Source: Rhizobium sp. LC145 (GTDB taxonomy: Bacteria; Pseudomonadota; Alphaproteobacteria; Rhizobiales; Rhizobiaceae). Taken from it: a stretch of DNA of 64,000 nucleotides. A program made the position numbers and the translations under genes. Below are positions 19,150-26,378 of the stretch, one piece after another. Location: NCBI RefSeq assembly GCF_001005825.1, contig NZ_LBHV01000004.1, positions 310,001 through 374,000 on the forward strand. Reading direction: 5' to 3'. Each line of letters opens with the position of its first letter. Position 1 is the stretch's first letter. The notes under the pieces were generated by a model, which had not been told where the DNA came from, searched no databases, and saw only the letters and a program-made list of their open reading frames with translations.

Positions 19150-19995
19150 CTACGGCACGATCCGCGCCACGATGAGGCTCGAAAGCGCCTCCGTGAGCGC
19201 GGCATCGGCGCCGCGCCTCGGCACCAGCACGAATTCCACGTCCTCGAGCTGAGGCAGCTTTCCGGCCGCTATTTCCTTGAGGCCCGCCGGCGCCATGCTG
19301 CGCGGCTGCACCAGCACGCCCATGCCGGCGCGCGCCGCGGCGGTCAGCCCGCTGAGGCTCCCGCAGGTGCAGACGATCCGCCATGGCACCTTCTCCCGGT
19401 CGAGCGCCTCCTGGGCGATCCTTCGCGTGATGCTCGGCGGTGGAAAGGCGATCAGCGGCAAAGTATCCCCGCGGGAAAGAATATGATCGGGATCCCGCGC
19501 CAGCCATACAAGCGGTTCGCGATAGAGTAGACGGCCCTGGGTCTCCCCGATATGCCGCTTGGCCAGCACAAGGTCGAGATCGCCGACATCCTGCATCTGG
19601 TAGAGCACGGCGGAGAGCGCCACGGTAAGCTCGAGATCGACGAGCGCATGCAGCCTTATGAAGTCTTCGAGGATCGAAGTGAGCCTGCTCGCCACCACGT
19701 CTTCCGAAACCCCGAGCCGCAGCCTTCCCCGCAATCGGCTTTCGCCGAAAAGCGATTCGACCTTGCCGTTGAGGTCGAGCATGCCGCGGGCATAGCCGAG
19801 CAGCGCCTCGCCTTCAGTGGTCAGCTTCACCTCATGGGTGCTGCGATGGATGAGCTGCTTTCCGAGTGCCTTTTCCAGCCGCTGGATATGCTGGCTCACC
19901 GTCGACTGACCGACACCGAGCCTTGCCGCGGCCTGCGTGAAACTGCCGGTCTGCTGCAGCATGACGAAGCTGTTGAGGTGTGAGAGGTTCAGCAT
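19150..19995 (-). CDS. LysR-family transcriptional regulator
   Basis: A 281-residue regulator. The winged helix-turn-helix is at residues 1-60 (LNSFVMLQQTGSFTQAAARLGVGQSTVSQHIQRLE). The C-terminal co-inducer domain runs from about 90 to 280 and is slightly short for the family. It is divergent from the SBF-like transporter gene, and the 82-base spacer holds a matching dyad, the standard LysR arrangement. The likely job is autorepression and inducer-dependent control of the transporter. The inducer is unknown; a substrate of the transporter is the obvious guess. Confidence 0.92.
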   Translation of the reverse strand: MLNLSHLNSFVMLQQTGSFTQAAARLGVGQSTVSQHIQRLEKALGKQLIHRSTHEVKLTTEGEALLGYARGMLDLNGKVESLFGESRLRGRLRLGVSEDVVASRLTSILEDFIRLHALVDLELTVALSAVLYQMQDVGDLDLVLAKRHIGETQGRLLYREPLVWLARDPDHILSRGDTLPLIAFPPPSITRRIAQEALDREKVPWRIVCTCGSLSGLTAAARAGMGVLVQPRSMAPAGLKEIAAGKLPQLEDVEFVLVPRRGADAALTEALSSLIVARIVP

Positions 19996-19996
19996 G

Positions 19997-20017
19997 GTTA
20001 TCGCCGATCGTGATAAC
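19997..20017. promoter_or_regulatory. Candidate LysR-type operator between the regulator and the SBF-like transporter
   Basis: GTTATC (19997-20002) and GATAAC (20012-20017) form a perfect 6-base dyad with a nine-base spacer, giving the T-N11-A spacing expected for a LysR recognition site. It starts two bases from the regulator's ATG, so binding would also block the regulator's own expression. Confidence 0.6.
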
Positions 20018-20077
20018 TGTTAATGTTTGCATCCTGCTTCATGATGGGCAAAAGAGAAAGCCTCGCTTCCAGGAACC

Positions 20078-21088
20078 ATGCCCAGGAACCATTCTATGGC
20101 CCGCTTTCTGCCCGACCGTTTCACCGTGATGCTGATCTGCACCGTCATTCTCGCGACGGTTCTGCCGGTCCAGGGCATATGGGCGGAATATTTCGGCATC
20201 GCCACCGATATCGCGATCGCGCTTCTCTTCTTCCTGCACGGCGCGCGCCTCTCGCGCGATGTGGTGATCGCAGGCGTCCTGCACTGGCGGCTGCATCTGA
20301 CGATCCTCGCAACCACCTTCGCGATCTTCCCGCTGCTCGGGCTCGCCGTCGGCTTCGTACCGGAGGATATCCTCCCCGCCCCTCTCTACATGGGCATTCT
20401 CTTCCTCTGCGTGCTGCCCTCGACTGTCCAGTCCTCGATCGCCTTCACCTCCATGGCGGGCGGCAACGTGCCGGCGGCGATCTGCGCCGCTTCGGGTTCC
20501 AATCTTTTCGGCATGTTCCTGACCCCGCTTCTGGCGGGCATCCTCCTGTCGACCACCGGCGACGGGGGCTTTTCCTGGGATGCCCTGGAAAAGATCATGA
20601 TCCAGCTCCTGGCGCCCTTCGTCCTCGGCCAGCTTCTGCAGCCCTGGATCGGCAATTGGATACGCGCCCGCAAGACGCTGCTTGCGCCCGTCGATCGCGG
20701 CTCGATCCTGATGGTCGTCTATCTCGCCTTCTCAGCGGCGGTGATCGAAGGCCTCTGGCACACCTTCTCCCTTCGCGACATCGCCGTGGTCATCGCGATC
20801 GATATCCTGCTTCTGGCGATCGTCCTTTGCCTCACCATGTTCGGCAGCCGGGCGCTCGGCTTCTCCAAGGAAGACGAGATCGCCATCACCTTCTGCGGTT
20901 CGAAGAAGAGTCTCGCAAGCGGCGTGCCCATGGCCAACGCCATCTTCGCGGGCCAATCGATCGGCGCCATCGTGCTGCCGCTGATGCTCTTCCATCAGAT
21001 TCAGCTCATGGCTTGCGCCGTGATCGCCCAGAAATACGCGAACCGGCTGAAGGAAAGGCAAGCCCAAGGCGCGACCGCAGCGGCATAA
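20078..21088 (+). CDS. Bile acid:sodium symporter-like (SBF-like) transporter
   Basis: A 336-residue inner-membrane protein with about nine to ten hydrophobic helices. Diagnostic segments are FFLHGARLSRD near residue 50 and LCVLPSTVQSSIAFTSMAGG in the crossover helix region. Both resemble the SBF-like/YfeH branch of the BASS superfamily, carriers of organic anions, often sodium-coupled. Two starts are possible: ATG 20078 and ATG 20096. Each is preceded by AGGAACC, a small local duplication; the second has better spacing and begins MARFLPDRF. Divergent from the LysR regulator, which probably controls it. Substrate is not predictable. Confidence 0.87.
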   Translation: MPRNHSMARFLPDRFTVMLICTVILATVLPVQGIWAEYFGIATDIAIALLFFLHGARLSRDVVIAGVLHWRLHLTILATTFAIFPLLGLAVGFVPEDILPAPLYMGILFLCVLPSTVQSSIAFTSMAGGNVPAAICAASGSNLFGMFLTPLLAGILLSTTGDGGFSWDALEKIMIQLLAPFVLGQLLQPWIGNWIRARKTLLAPVDRGSILMVVYLAFSAAVIEGLWHTFSLRDIAVVIAIDILLLAIVLCLTMFGSRALGFSKEDEIAITFCGSKKSLASGVPMANAIFAGQSIGAIVLPLMLFHQIQLMACAVIAQKYANRLKERQAQGATAAA

Positions 21089-21128
21089 ACCGCTTTCCAA
21101 AGCGCTTGGGTTTTTGTAAGCTCAATCC

Positions 21129-21377
21129 ATGCCGACCCTTTTACGTTTTGCCGGCCTGCGGGTCGTGATCTATCCAAACGATCATCGTCCTGCGCATGTT
21201 CACGTAAAAGGCGCCGGTGGAGAAGCGGTATTCCTCTTGAATTGCCCTGACGGACCGCCGGAGTTGCGGGAAAGCTATGGCTTCAAGCTTCCGGATCTTC
21301 GTCGCATCGAGGATGCCTTGACGAGCGAACTCGCTACGCTTTGCGTGGCATGGAGTGAACACCATGGCGATTTCTGA
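21129..21377 (+). CDS. DUF4160 domain protein
   Basis: An 82-residue protein covering the DUF4160 domain, recognised by the N-terminal run LRFAGLRVVIYPNDHRPAHVHV and the later ELATLCVAWSEHHGD. The conserved PxHVHV motif (His-X-His) is intact. DUF4160 genes usually sit just before a DUF2442 gene, as here, and the pair has been treated as a putative toxin-antitoxin module; direct function is unknown. The stop overlaps the next start by 14 bases, so the two are coupled. Base composition is less GC-rich than neighbouring core genes, consistent with mobility. Confidence 0.85.
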   Translation: MPTLLRFAGLRVVIYPNDHRPAHVHVKGAGGEAVFLLNCPDGPPELRESYGFKLPDLRRIEDALTSELATLCVAWSEHHGDF

Positions 21378-21777
21378 GCAGGAATTAAAGGCGGCGGAAA
21401 ACCGCATGCAGGAGCAGCGCGAGGCGGGTTATGCCGTGTCAGCGCGCTACGATCGGCGTTCGGGCCGCATCGTCATCGAGCTGAACACGGAAGTTCAGTT
21501 CGCCATTCCAGCAGGAAAGATCGAGGGGCTGTCGGAAGCAACGGCAAGCGACCTCGCGGAAATAGAAATCAGCCCTTCCGGTCTCGGTCTTTATTGGCCG
21601 AAGCTGGATGTTGATACCTATGTTCCCGGATTGCTGCAGGGCGTATTTGGGTCCAAGCACTGGATGGCAGCCCAGCTCGGTGCCGTCGGCGGCAGGGTGC
21701 GCTCCGCAGCGAAGGCCGCGACTGCACGCGAAAACGGCCGAAAAGGCGGACGCCCGCGCAAGACCGCCGCCCGTTGA
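21364..21777 (+). CDS. DUF2442 domain protein
   Basis: A 137-residue protein. ATG 21364 is preferred because GGAG lies eight bases before it, inside the DUF4160 gene; a GTG at 21355 is the alternative. DUF2442 covers about residues 20-105 (VEFAIPAGKIEGLSEA-like core, then ISPSGLGLYWPKLDVD). The C-terminus is basic (ARENGRKGGRPRKTAAR), resembling a small DNA- or RNA-contacting tail. In DUF4160/DUF2442 pairs this member would be the antitoxin or DNA-binding partner, which is inference. It ends 72 bases before the convergent hsp20 gene. Confidence 0.84.
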   Translation: MAISEQELKAAENRMQEQREAGYAVSARYDRRSGRIVIELNTEVQFAIPAGKIEGLSEATASDLAEIEISPSGLGLYWPKLDVDTYVPGLLQGVFGSKHWMAAQLGAVGGRVRSAAKAATARENGRKGGRPRKTAAR

Positions 21778-21785
21778 TCCAAACG

Positions 21786-21817
21786 GAAAACGGCTCCTCC
21801 CTTTCGGGAAGAGCCGT
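21786..21817 (-). terminator. Rho-independent terminator after hsp20
   Basis: ACGGCTC (21790-21796) pairs with GAGCCGT (21811-21817), with an inner TCCC/GGGA extension. On the minus strand the hairpin is followed by TTTTCCGTTT. There is no T-run on the plus strand, so it serves hsp20. Confidence 0.85.
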
Positions 21818-21849
21818 GGGCTTGCTGGCCGTTTAGGGCCTGCGGAGGA

Positions 21850-22338
21850 TTAGTTGACCTGTTGCGGGGTCACCTGAGCCTCGATCGTCTTCGGCGCGTC
21901 GATCGCCTCGGCGGCGATGGCGATGCGGCGCGGCTTCATCGCTTCCGGGATGTTCCGCAGAAGGTCGATATGAAGCAGGCCGTTCTTCAGAGAGGCTGCC
22001 TGGACTTCCACATGGTCGGCAAGCTGGAAGCGGCGCTCGAAGGCGCGCTTGGCGATGCCGCGATAGAGAAACTCCGTCTGACCGGTCCTTTCCTCTTCGC
22101 TCTTCTCGCCCTTGACGGTCAGAACGTGAGCCTGCGATTCGATCGACAGCTCCTTCTCGTCGAAACCGGCGACGGCCATGGTGATGCGGTAGGTATTCTC
22201 ACCCGTCCGCTCGATATTGTAGGGCGGATAGCTCTGGCTCTGGCCCTGGTCGGGCTGACCGAGGCTGTCGAGCATGGTGAAGAGGCGGTCGAAGCCGACC
22301 GTGGAGCGGTAAAGCGGAGAAAAATCGACGTGACGCAT
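21850..22338 (-). CDS. Small heat-shock protein Hsp20 (IbpA-like)
   Basis: A 162-residue cytoplasmic holdase that keeps heat-damaged proteins soluble for Hsp70/ClpB. The start MRHVDFSPLYRSTVGFDRLF is the usual IbpA-type N-terminus; AAGGAGG lies directly upstream. The alpha-crystallin domain covers about residues 37-135. It contains YRITMAVAGFDEKEL, and GLLHIDLLRNIPEAMKPR stands in place of the usual GVL-I/V-L motif and conserved tail. Translation should be temperature-controlled by the ROSE-like leader. A longer frame to 22443 exists but would read through that structured leader and is not real. Confidence 0.95.
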   Translation of the reverse strand: MRHVDFSPLYRSTVGFDRLFTMLDSLGQPDQGQSQSYPPYNIERTGENTYRITMAVAGFDEKELSIESQAHVLTVKGEKSEEERTGQTEFLYRGIAKRAFERRFQLADHVEVQAASLKNGLLHIDLLRNIPEAMKPRRIAIAAEAIDAPKTIEAQVTPQQVN

Positions 22339-22440
22339 AGTGTCCTCCTTGGAAGCGACGTTTGCGAATTTTGACTTGGGTGGCCGCATCCCTTCTTGGC
22401 GATGCGGCTCCCGCTGGGGCGGACCCTTTCGGCGCCCGCA
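22339..22440 (-). promoter_or_regulatory. ROSE-like RNA thermometer in the hsp20 leader
   Basis: On the minus strand GTCGCTTCC-AA-GGAGGAC (22359 to 22342) folds the Shine-Dalgarno into a hairpin. The anti-SD side contains TCGCT, matching the UYGCU hallmark of ROSE elements, with unpaired bases opposite the SD stem as in known ROSE elements. Two further hairpins lie upstream: GCCGCATC/GATGCGGC at 22383-22408 and GGGCG/CGCCC at 22417-22437. A multi-hairpin leader with the last hairpin masking the SD, before an hsp20 gene in a rhizobium-like genome, is the classic ROSE setting. The 5' end is not known. Confidence 0.8.
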
Positions 22441-22524
22441 CAACCAAGATGGGAATTGCCTTTTCCCGCTTCAAGACCCCCTTTTCGCGAAACGCCGCCT
22501 TGCCTGAACCCCTTATGAATGCTC

Positions 22525-22656
22525 GATTTTGGTAAGGTTCAGGACCTTTTCGATAGAAGGGAGGGGCAAGAAGGCGGACAGCCTCCAAGACTGGTATTAT
22601 GCGTCCCTTCGGTCTACATTTGCCGGAACCGGGAACCCGGTTCCGGCTTCTTTTTT
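22525..22656 (+). ncRNA. Candidate small RNA or attenuated leader before the alpha/beta hydrolase gene
   Basis: The 3' end is a strong intrinsic terminator at 22622-22656. The 5' end is a guess placed after a TTATGAAT-like -10 at about 22512-22519; no good -35 is evident. The interval between (including a short GGT/ACC hairpin and a purine-rich GGGAGGGGC) has no convincing coding frame. A terminator standing two bases before the start of a gene implies either a separate sRNA or premature termination of the hydrolase mRNA. I do not recognise it as a named family. Confidence 0.45.
22622..22656 (+). terminator. Strong rho-independent terminator directly before a start codon
   Basis: GCCGGAACCGGG (22622-22633) and CCCGGTTCCGGC (22636-22647) form a perfect 12-pair stem with only AA between, followed by TTCTTTTTT to 22656. 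The T-run is present only on the plus strand. The ATG of the alpha/beta hydrolase comes at 22658. Confidence 0.9.
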
Positions 22657-22657
22657 C

Positions 22658-23647
22658 ATGACCTCGACGGCAGTTTCCATGGACGACATTCTCCGCGTAA
22701 CACCCGGCAATCCCATGCCGCCGAATGCCACGGCCGGTTATTTCGAAGGTTATCGCGGCGCGAAGCTGAGATATGCCCTCTTTCGCTCCGATATTTCGCC
22801 GGCCGCCGGCACGGTGGTGCTCCTGCAGGGGCGCAACGAATTCATCGAGAAATATTACGAGACGATCCGCGACCTCAACGCCATGGGTCTCTGGGTCGCG
22901 ACTTTCGACCTGCGCGGCCAGGGCGGCTCCGACCGATTGACGAAGGACCCGCGCAAGGGCCATGTCCGCCGCTTCCGCGATTACGAGCGGGATCTCGAAA
23001 TCTTCCTGGAAAAGATCGTGCTGCCGGATGCCCGGATGCCCTTCTTCCTCATCGGCCATTCCACCGGCGCGCTGATCGCGCTGTCGGCAGGGCCGCGCCT
23101 TGGTAACCGCATCAGCCGCATGGCGCTGCTCGGACCCTATATCGGCTTCCAGAACCAGGAAGCTCCCGAGGCAGTGGTTCGCCCGCTTTCGGCCCTGTTG
23201 AGCTGGACCGGCCTCGGCCATGTCTCGCTCGGCAAGGACAAGAGCCGGCTGCCCTTCGAGAACAACGGTCTCACGCGCGATCCGCGCCGTTTCGAGCGGA
23301 ACACCGAGATCATAAAGGCCTATCCGGACCTCACCGTTGGCGCCCCGACCGCCCGCTGGGTGCACGAGACGCTGAGTGCGGCCCGCCGTGTTTCCCGGCA
23401 GACCCTCCTGACCGAGATCACCATCCCGACCCTCATCCTCGCGCCCGTTTTGGATGGCGTGGTGCCCTATGCGCTGCAGGAGGAACTGTCGCGCAATTTT
23501 CGCGCCGCCCAGCTCGTCACCATCACCGGCGGGCGCCACGAGATTCTGCAGGAGAAGGATATCTACCGCGCCCAGGCTCTGGCGGCTTTTCAGGCCTTCA
23601 TGCCGGGCGAGGACGGCGGCCTCGATCTTACCGAAACCGCCGCGTGA
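22658..23647 (+). CDS. Alpha/beta hydrolase (lysophospholipase/monoacylglycerol lipase-like)
   Basis: A protein of about 329 residues with the serine-hydrolase fold. The nucleophile elbow is GHSTG (FFLIGHSTGALIAL). The oxyanion strand has VVLLQGRNEFIEKY, and FDLRGQGGS precedes the elbow, as in PldB/monoacylglycerol lipases. The acid is probably Asp in APVLDGVVP, and the His is in GGRHEILQE. The start is uncertain: ATG 22658 follows the terminator with no good ribosome site, and ATG 22679 (MDDILRVTP) is also possible. The longer frame from 22529 would run through the terminator stem and is unlikely. Expression must depend on read-through or a promoter inside the terminator region. Confidence 0.85.
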   Translation: MTSTAVSMDDILRVTPGNPMPPNATAGYFEGYRGAKLRYALFRSDISPAAGTVVLLQGRNEFIEKYYETIRDLNAMGLWVATFDLRGQGGSDRLTKDPRKGHVRRFRDYERDLEIFLEKIVLPDARMPFFLIGHSTGALIALSAGPRLGNRISRMALLGPYIGFQNQEAPEAVVRPLSALLSWTGLGHVSLGKDKSRLPFENNGLTRDPRRFERNTEIIKAYPDLTVGAPTARWVHETLSAARRVSRQTLLTEITIPTLILAPVLDGVVPYALQEELSRNFRAAQLVTITGGRHEILQEKDIYRAQALAAFQAFMPGEDGGLDLTETAA

Positions 23648-23687
23648 ATTTGAATACGCGCCTGAAAGCCTAAACTTCGGCTGAGGC

Positions 23688-24467
23688 TCAGGCTGCTCCC
23701 GAGAGCAGCTCCAGCGCTTCTTCGTGCACCGCCTTGCTGCCGGCCGCCAGAATGCTGCCGCCCGCCTCCGGCCGGCCGCCGTCCCAGGTGGTGATGATGC
23801 CGCCCGCCTGCTCGATGAGCGGGATCAGCGCCCCGACGTCATAGGGTTTCAGCCCGTTTTCCACCACGATATCCACGTGGCCCGCTGCCAGCAGCGCATA
23901 GGCATAGCAGTCGCAGCCGTAGCGGAAGAGCCGCACGCGGCTTTCCACCACCCTGTACTTTTCCATATCCCCGCCCACGAAGAGATGCGGCGAGGTGGTG
24001 AACAGAATGGCATTGGAAAGAGACCCACAATCCCGCGTCGAAATCTGCCGCTCGCCGTCCGGCCCGCTATACCAGGAGCGCTTGCCGTCGGCGAAGTAGC
24101 GCTCGCCGGTAAAGGGCTGGTCCATGAGGCCCATGGTCGCCCGCCCCTCAGATTGGAAGCCGATCAGCGTGCCCCATACCGGCAGGCCGGAGATGAAGGC
24201 TCGCGTGCCGTCGATCGGGTCGATCACCCAGATATGCTCGCGGTCGAGGCCGATATTGTCGTGCTCTTCGCCGAGGATGCCGTGCTCGGGAAACTTTTCC
24301 GTAATCAGTGCGCGGATCGCCGTTTCCGCCGCCCGGTCGCCCTCGGTTACCGGATCGAAGCCGCCCTCCATCTTGTTCGTCACATAGGCGCCGGTGCGGA
24401 AACGCGGCAGGGTCTCGGCCTTGGCGGCGTCGGCAAGGGCATGGAAAAAGGCGCGATCGGGAAACAT
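23688..24467 (-). CDS. hisN: Histidinol-phosphatase, inositol monophosphatase family
   Basis: A 259-residue magnesium-dependent phosphatase. The metal-binding motifs are present in order: GEEHDN (Glu-Glu), then WVIDPIDGTRAFISGLPVWG (Asp, Asp), then a later DCYAYALLAAGHVDIVVE with the third Asp region. The segment IDGTRAFISG is closer to HisN-type histidinol phosphatases than to SuhB, so histidine biosynthesis is the more likely role; inositol-phosphate hydrolysis cannot be excluded. The start is MFPDRAFFHAL at 24467; a frame from 24524 adds a non-conserved extension. The MmgR/suhB-type sRNA lies 145 bases upstream on the opposite strand. Confidence 0.88.
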   Translation of the reverse strand: MFPDRAFFHALADAAKAETLPRFRTGAYVTNKMEGGFDPVTEGDRAAETAIRALITEKFPEHGILGEEHDNIGLDREHIWVIDPIDGTRAFISGLPVWGTLIGFQSEGRATMGLMDQPFTGERYFADGKRSWYSGPDGERQISTRDCGSLSNAILFTTSPHLFVGGDMEKYRVVESRVRLFRYGCDCYAYALLAAGHVDIVVENGLKPYDVGALIPLIEQAGGIITTWDGGRPEAGGSILAAGSKAVHEEALELLSGAA

Positions 24468-24579
24468 GGGACACCGGCGAAGGATGAAGATGGGCTGTTT
24501 TAGACACGTTCGGCGACAAAGCAAATCGCATTTGCACCCGCGGGCACGTGATCAAATTATAATCAGCAGATAAAGTTGC

Positions 24580-24608
24580 TTGACATTTGTGCAATGCACC
24601 ATTAACGT
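24580..24608 (+). promoter_or_regulatory. Candidate promoter of the MmgR-like sRNA
   Basis: TTGACA at 24580-24585, a 17-base spacer, and TAACGT at 24603-24608. The -35 is a perfect consensus and the -10 is weak. A start near 24614 follows, just before the first hairpin of the sRNA. Confidence 0.6.
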
Positions 24609-24611
24609 CAC

Positions 24612-24692
24612 AGCTACAGTCTTTCGACTGTAAATACCCTCCTTGGGTGTTTCCTCCCTAGACTTAGCCGCGCCAAAAGCGCGGTTTTTTTT
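24612..24692 (+). ncRNA. mmgR: MmgR/suhB-family trans-acting small RNA
   Basis: About 80 bases with no coding frame. The 5' hairpin is ACAGTC/GACTGT (24616-24631). Next is a second short hairpin ACCC/GGGT (about 24636-24647) enclosing CTCCTT. A single-stranded TTTCCTCCCTAGACTT follows, and then the terminator CCGCGC/GCGCGG (24668-24684) with eight T. The CCTCC-type motifs and the order of hairpins match the alphaproteobacterial suhB RNA family, called MmgR in Sinorhizobium, where it is nitrogen-regulated and limits polyhydroxybutyrate accumulation. Its place upstream of a suhB/hisN-family gene is the family's namesake location. C-rich loops probably pair with Shine-Dalgarno regions of targets. 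Confidence 0.88.
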
Positions 24693-24727
24693 GCCCGCAT
24701 TTTCTATTCGATCGAAATTATTGCCGG

Positions 24728-25612
24728 TTATTCAGCCGCGAGCGCTGTGTCGCCCGCGAAATCCTCGACGAACTCCGCCATCCGGCGCATGAAGGCCGAA
24801 AGTGCTGCGGCAAGCAGCTCGAATTCCGGCCTTTTGGCGAGCGTCATCTCATCGACATAGAGGGAGCGGTTGATCTCGATCTGCAGCGCATGCAGGCCGC
24901 GCACCGGCCTGCCGTAATGCTCGGTGATGAAGCCGCCGGCATAGGGCTTGTTGCGCACCGCCGAAAAGCCGAGATCCTCAAGAAAGTGCAGCGCCGCGCG
25001 GGAAAGCTCGGTCGAGGCGCTGGTGCCGTAGCGATCGCCGATGATGAAATCGGGCCGGATATCGGAACCGGAAAGGCGGATATTGCCGGGCATCGAATGG
25101 CAATCGACCAGAACGCCGAAGCCGAATCGTGCATGGGTACGGGCGATCAACCGCCTCAGGCAGGTGTGGTATGGCTTGTAGATCGTCTCGATGCGCAAAA
25201 GCGCCTCTTCCACCGGCAGGCGCCGCCGGTAGATCTCCATGTTTTCCGCCACGATCCTGGGGATCGTGCCGAGCCCGCCGGCCACCCGCATGGAGCCGAT
25301 GTTCACATAGGGAGGTAGCGGCCCGTCGAACATGCGCGGGTCCAGCTCATAGGGCTCGCGGTTGACGTCCAGATAGGCGCGCGGGAAATGGGCGAGAAGC
25401 AGTGGCGCGCCGAGCTCCGTCACCCCGGCGAACAGCTCATCGACATAGTGATCCTCGGAACGGCGGATCGCCATGGAATCGAGCCGGGTTTCGGCAAGGA
25501 GGGAGAGAGGATAGCAGCGGCCGCTATGGGGGGAATTGAAAACGAAGGGGATGGTCTGCTCTACGGGTTCCCTCACCTCGAAGTGCTCGAATTCTCCCGT
25601 CACCCAGTCCAT
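24728..25612 (-). CDS. N-formylglutamate amidohydrolase
   Basis: A 294-residue zinc hydrolase releasing formate and glutamate, the last step of one histidine-degradation route. Recognisable blocks are PFVFNSPHSGRCYP near the N-terminus, RSEDHYVDELF, FPRAYLDVNREPYELD, and VLVDCHSMPG, with the expected acidic and His metal ligands. The middle also has ALQIEINRSLYVDE. No other hut genes are present, so it may have a different physiological substrate. The neighbouring cpdR gene is divergent; this pairing is common in alphaproteobacteria. Confidence 0.92.
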   Translation of the reverse strand: MDWVTGEFEHFEVREPVEQTIPFVFNSPHSGRCYPLSLLAETRLDSMAIRRSEDHYVDELFAGVTELGAPLLLAHFPRAYLDVNREPYELDPRMFDGPLPPYVNIGSMRVAGGLGTIPRIVAENMEIYRRRLPVEEALLRIETIYKPYHTCLRRLIARTHARFGFGVLVDCHSMPGNIRLSGSDIRPDFIIGDRYGTSASTELSRAALHFLEDLGFSAVRNKPYAGGFITEHYGRPVRGLHALQIEINRSLYVDEMTLAKRPEFELLAAALSAFMRRMAEFVEDFAGDTALAAE

Positions 25613-25715
25613 CCGGCCTTTACCATTTCACCAGTTTGTTTATCACGGCATGTTGCCAGTTGCCCGGCGCGAAGTCCATACTATCTATACCTCACCATAA
25701 GCGGTCCTTCCCCTA

Positions 25716-25730
25716 TTAAACGGATGTTTA
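25716..25730 (+). promoter_or_regulatory. Possible CtrA-like site upstream of cpdR
   Basis: TTAA (25716-25719), seven bases, then TTTA (25727-25730) matches the CtrA consensus TTAA-N7-TTAA at seven of eight fixed positions. It lies about 59 bases before the cpdR start. A single near-match in AT-rich DNA is weak evidence. Confidence 0.3.
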
Positions 25731-25788
25731 CCATAAGTTTGATAGCGTGGGCGGACTCATAACATGCGGAATTACGGTCCTGGAGATG

Positions 25789-26148
25789 ATGCAGAAAATC
25801 CTTCTCGCCGAAGATGATAACGATATGCGCCGCTTCCTTGTGAAGGCGCTGGAAAAGGCGGGGTACAACGTCGCTTCCTTCGATAACGGCGCAAGCGCCT
25901 ACGACCGGCTCCGCGAGGAACCCTTCTCGCTTCTCCTGACCGATATCGTCATGCCGGAGATGGACGGCATCGAGCTTGCGCGCCGCGCCACCGAGCTCGA
26001 TCCGGACCTCAAGGTGATGTTCATCACCGGCTTTGCGGCTGTGGCGCTGAACTCCGATTCCAAGGCCCCGAAGGATGCGAAGGTGCTTTCCAAGCCCTTC
26101 CACCTGCGTGATCTTGTGGACGAAGTGAACAAGCTGCTGGCGGCCTGA
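25789..26148 (+). CDS. cpdR: Cell-cycle response regulator CpdR
   Basis: A 119-residue single-domain receiver protein with no output domain. Asp52 in LLLTDIVMPEMDG is the phospho-acceptor, with acidic residues at AEDDND (8-12) and Lys in LSKPFHLRD (about 100). In Caulobacter and Sinorhizobium, unphosphorylated CpdR recruits substrates to ClpXP and so controls CtrA-type cell-cycle turnover; CckA-ChpT phosphorylation switches it off. The protein ends in Leu-Ala-Ala, the kind of tail ClpX often recognises. The start is one of two adjacent ATGs (25786 or 25789) after GGAG. The longer frame from 25747 lacks support. Confidence 0.92.
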   Translation: MQKILLAEDDNDMRRFLVKALEKAGYNVASFDNGASAYDRLREEPFSLLLTDIVMPEMDGIELARRATELDPDLKVMFITGFAAVALNSDSKAPKDAKVLSKPFHLRDLVDEVNKLLAA

Positions 26149-26253
26149 ACCGCGCGATACCGGGTTTGCAAGGCTTTCAAAAAAGCTTCGCATTTTCTGG
26201 CAAAAACCAGTTGACGGCCCGATCAGCTTATGGTCTATGCGCCGCCATCGGAT

Positions 26254-26328
<75 letters not shown>

Positions 26329-26349
26329 TTCGAATTCGCTGAACAGCAA

Positions 26350-26378
26350 GGGCTTTCGGGAAACCGAAAGCCCTTTTT
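26350..26378 (+). terminator. Rho-independent terminator after tRNA-Val
   Basis: GGGCTTTCGG (26350-26359) pairs with CCGAAAGCCC (26364-26373) around a GAAA tetraloop, followed by TTTTT. It lies 21 bases after the tRNA. Confidence 0.93.

Noticed and set aside
22444..22520. Longer hsp20 frame reaching 22443
   Set aside because: The extra codons fall in the structured ROSE-like leader, and the strong AAGGAGG belongs to the start at 22338.
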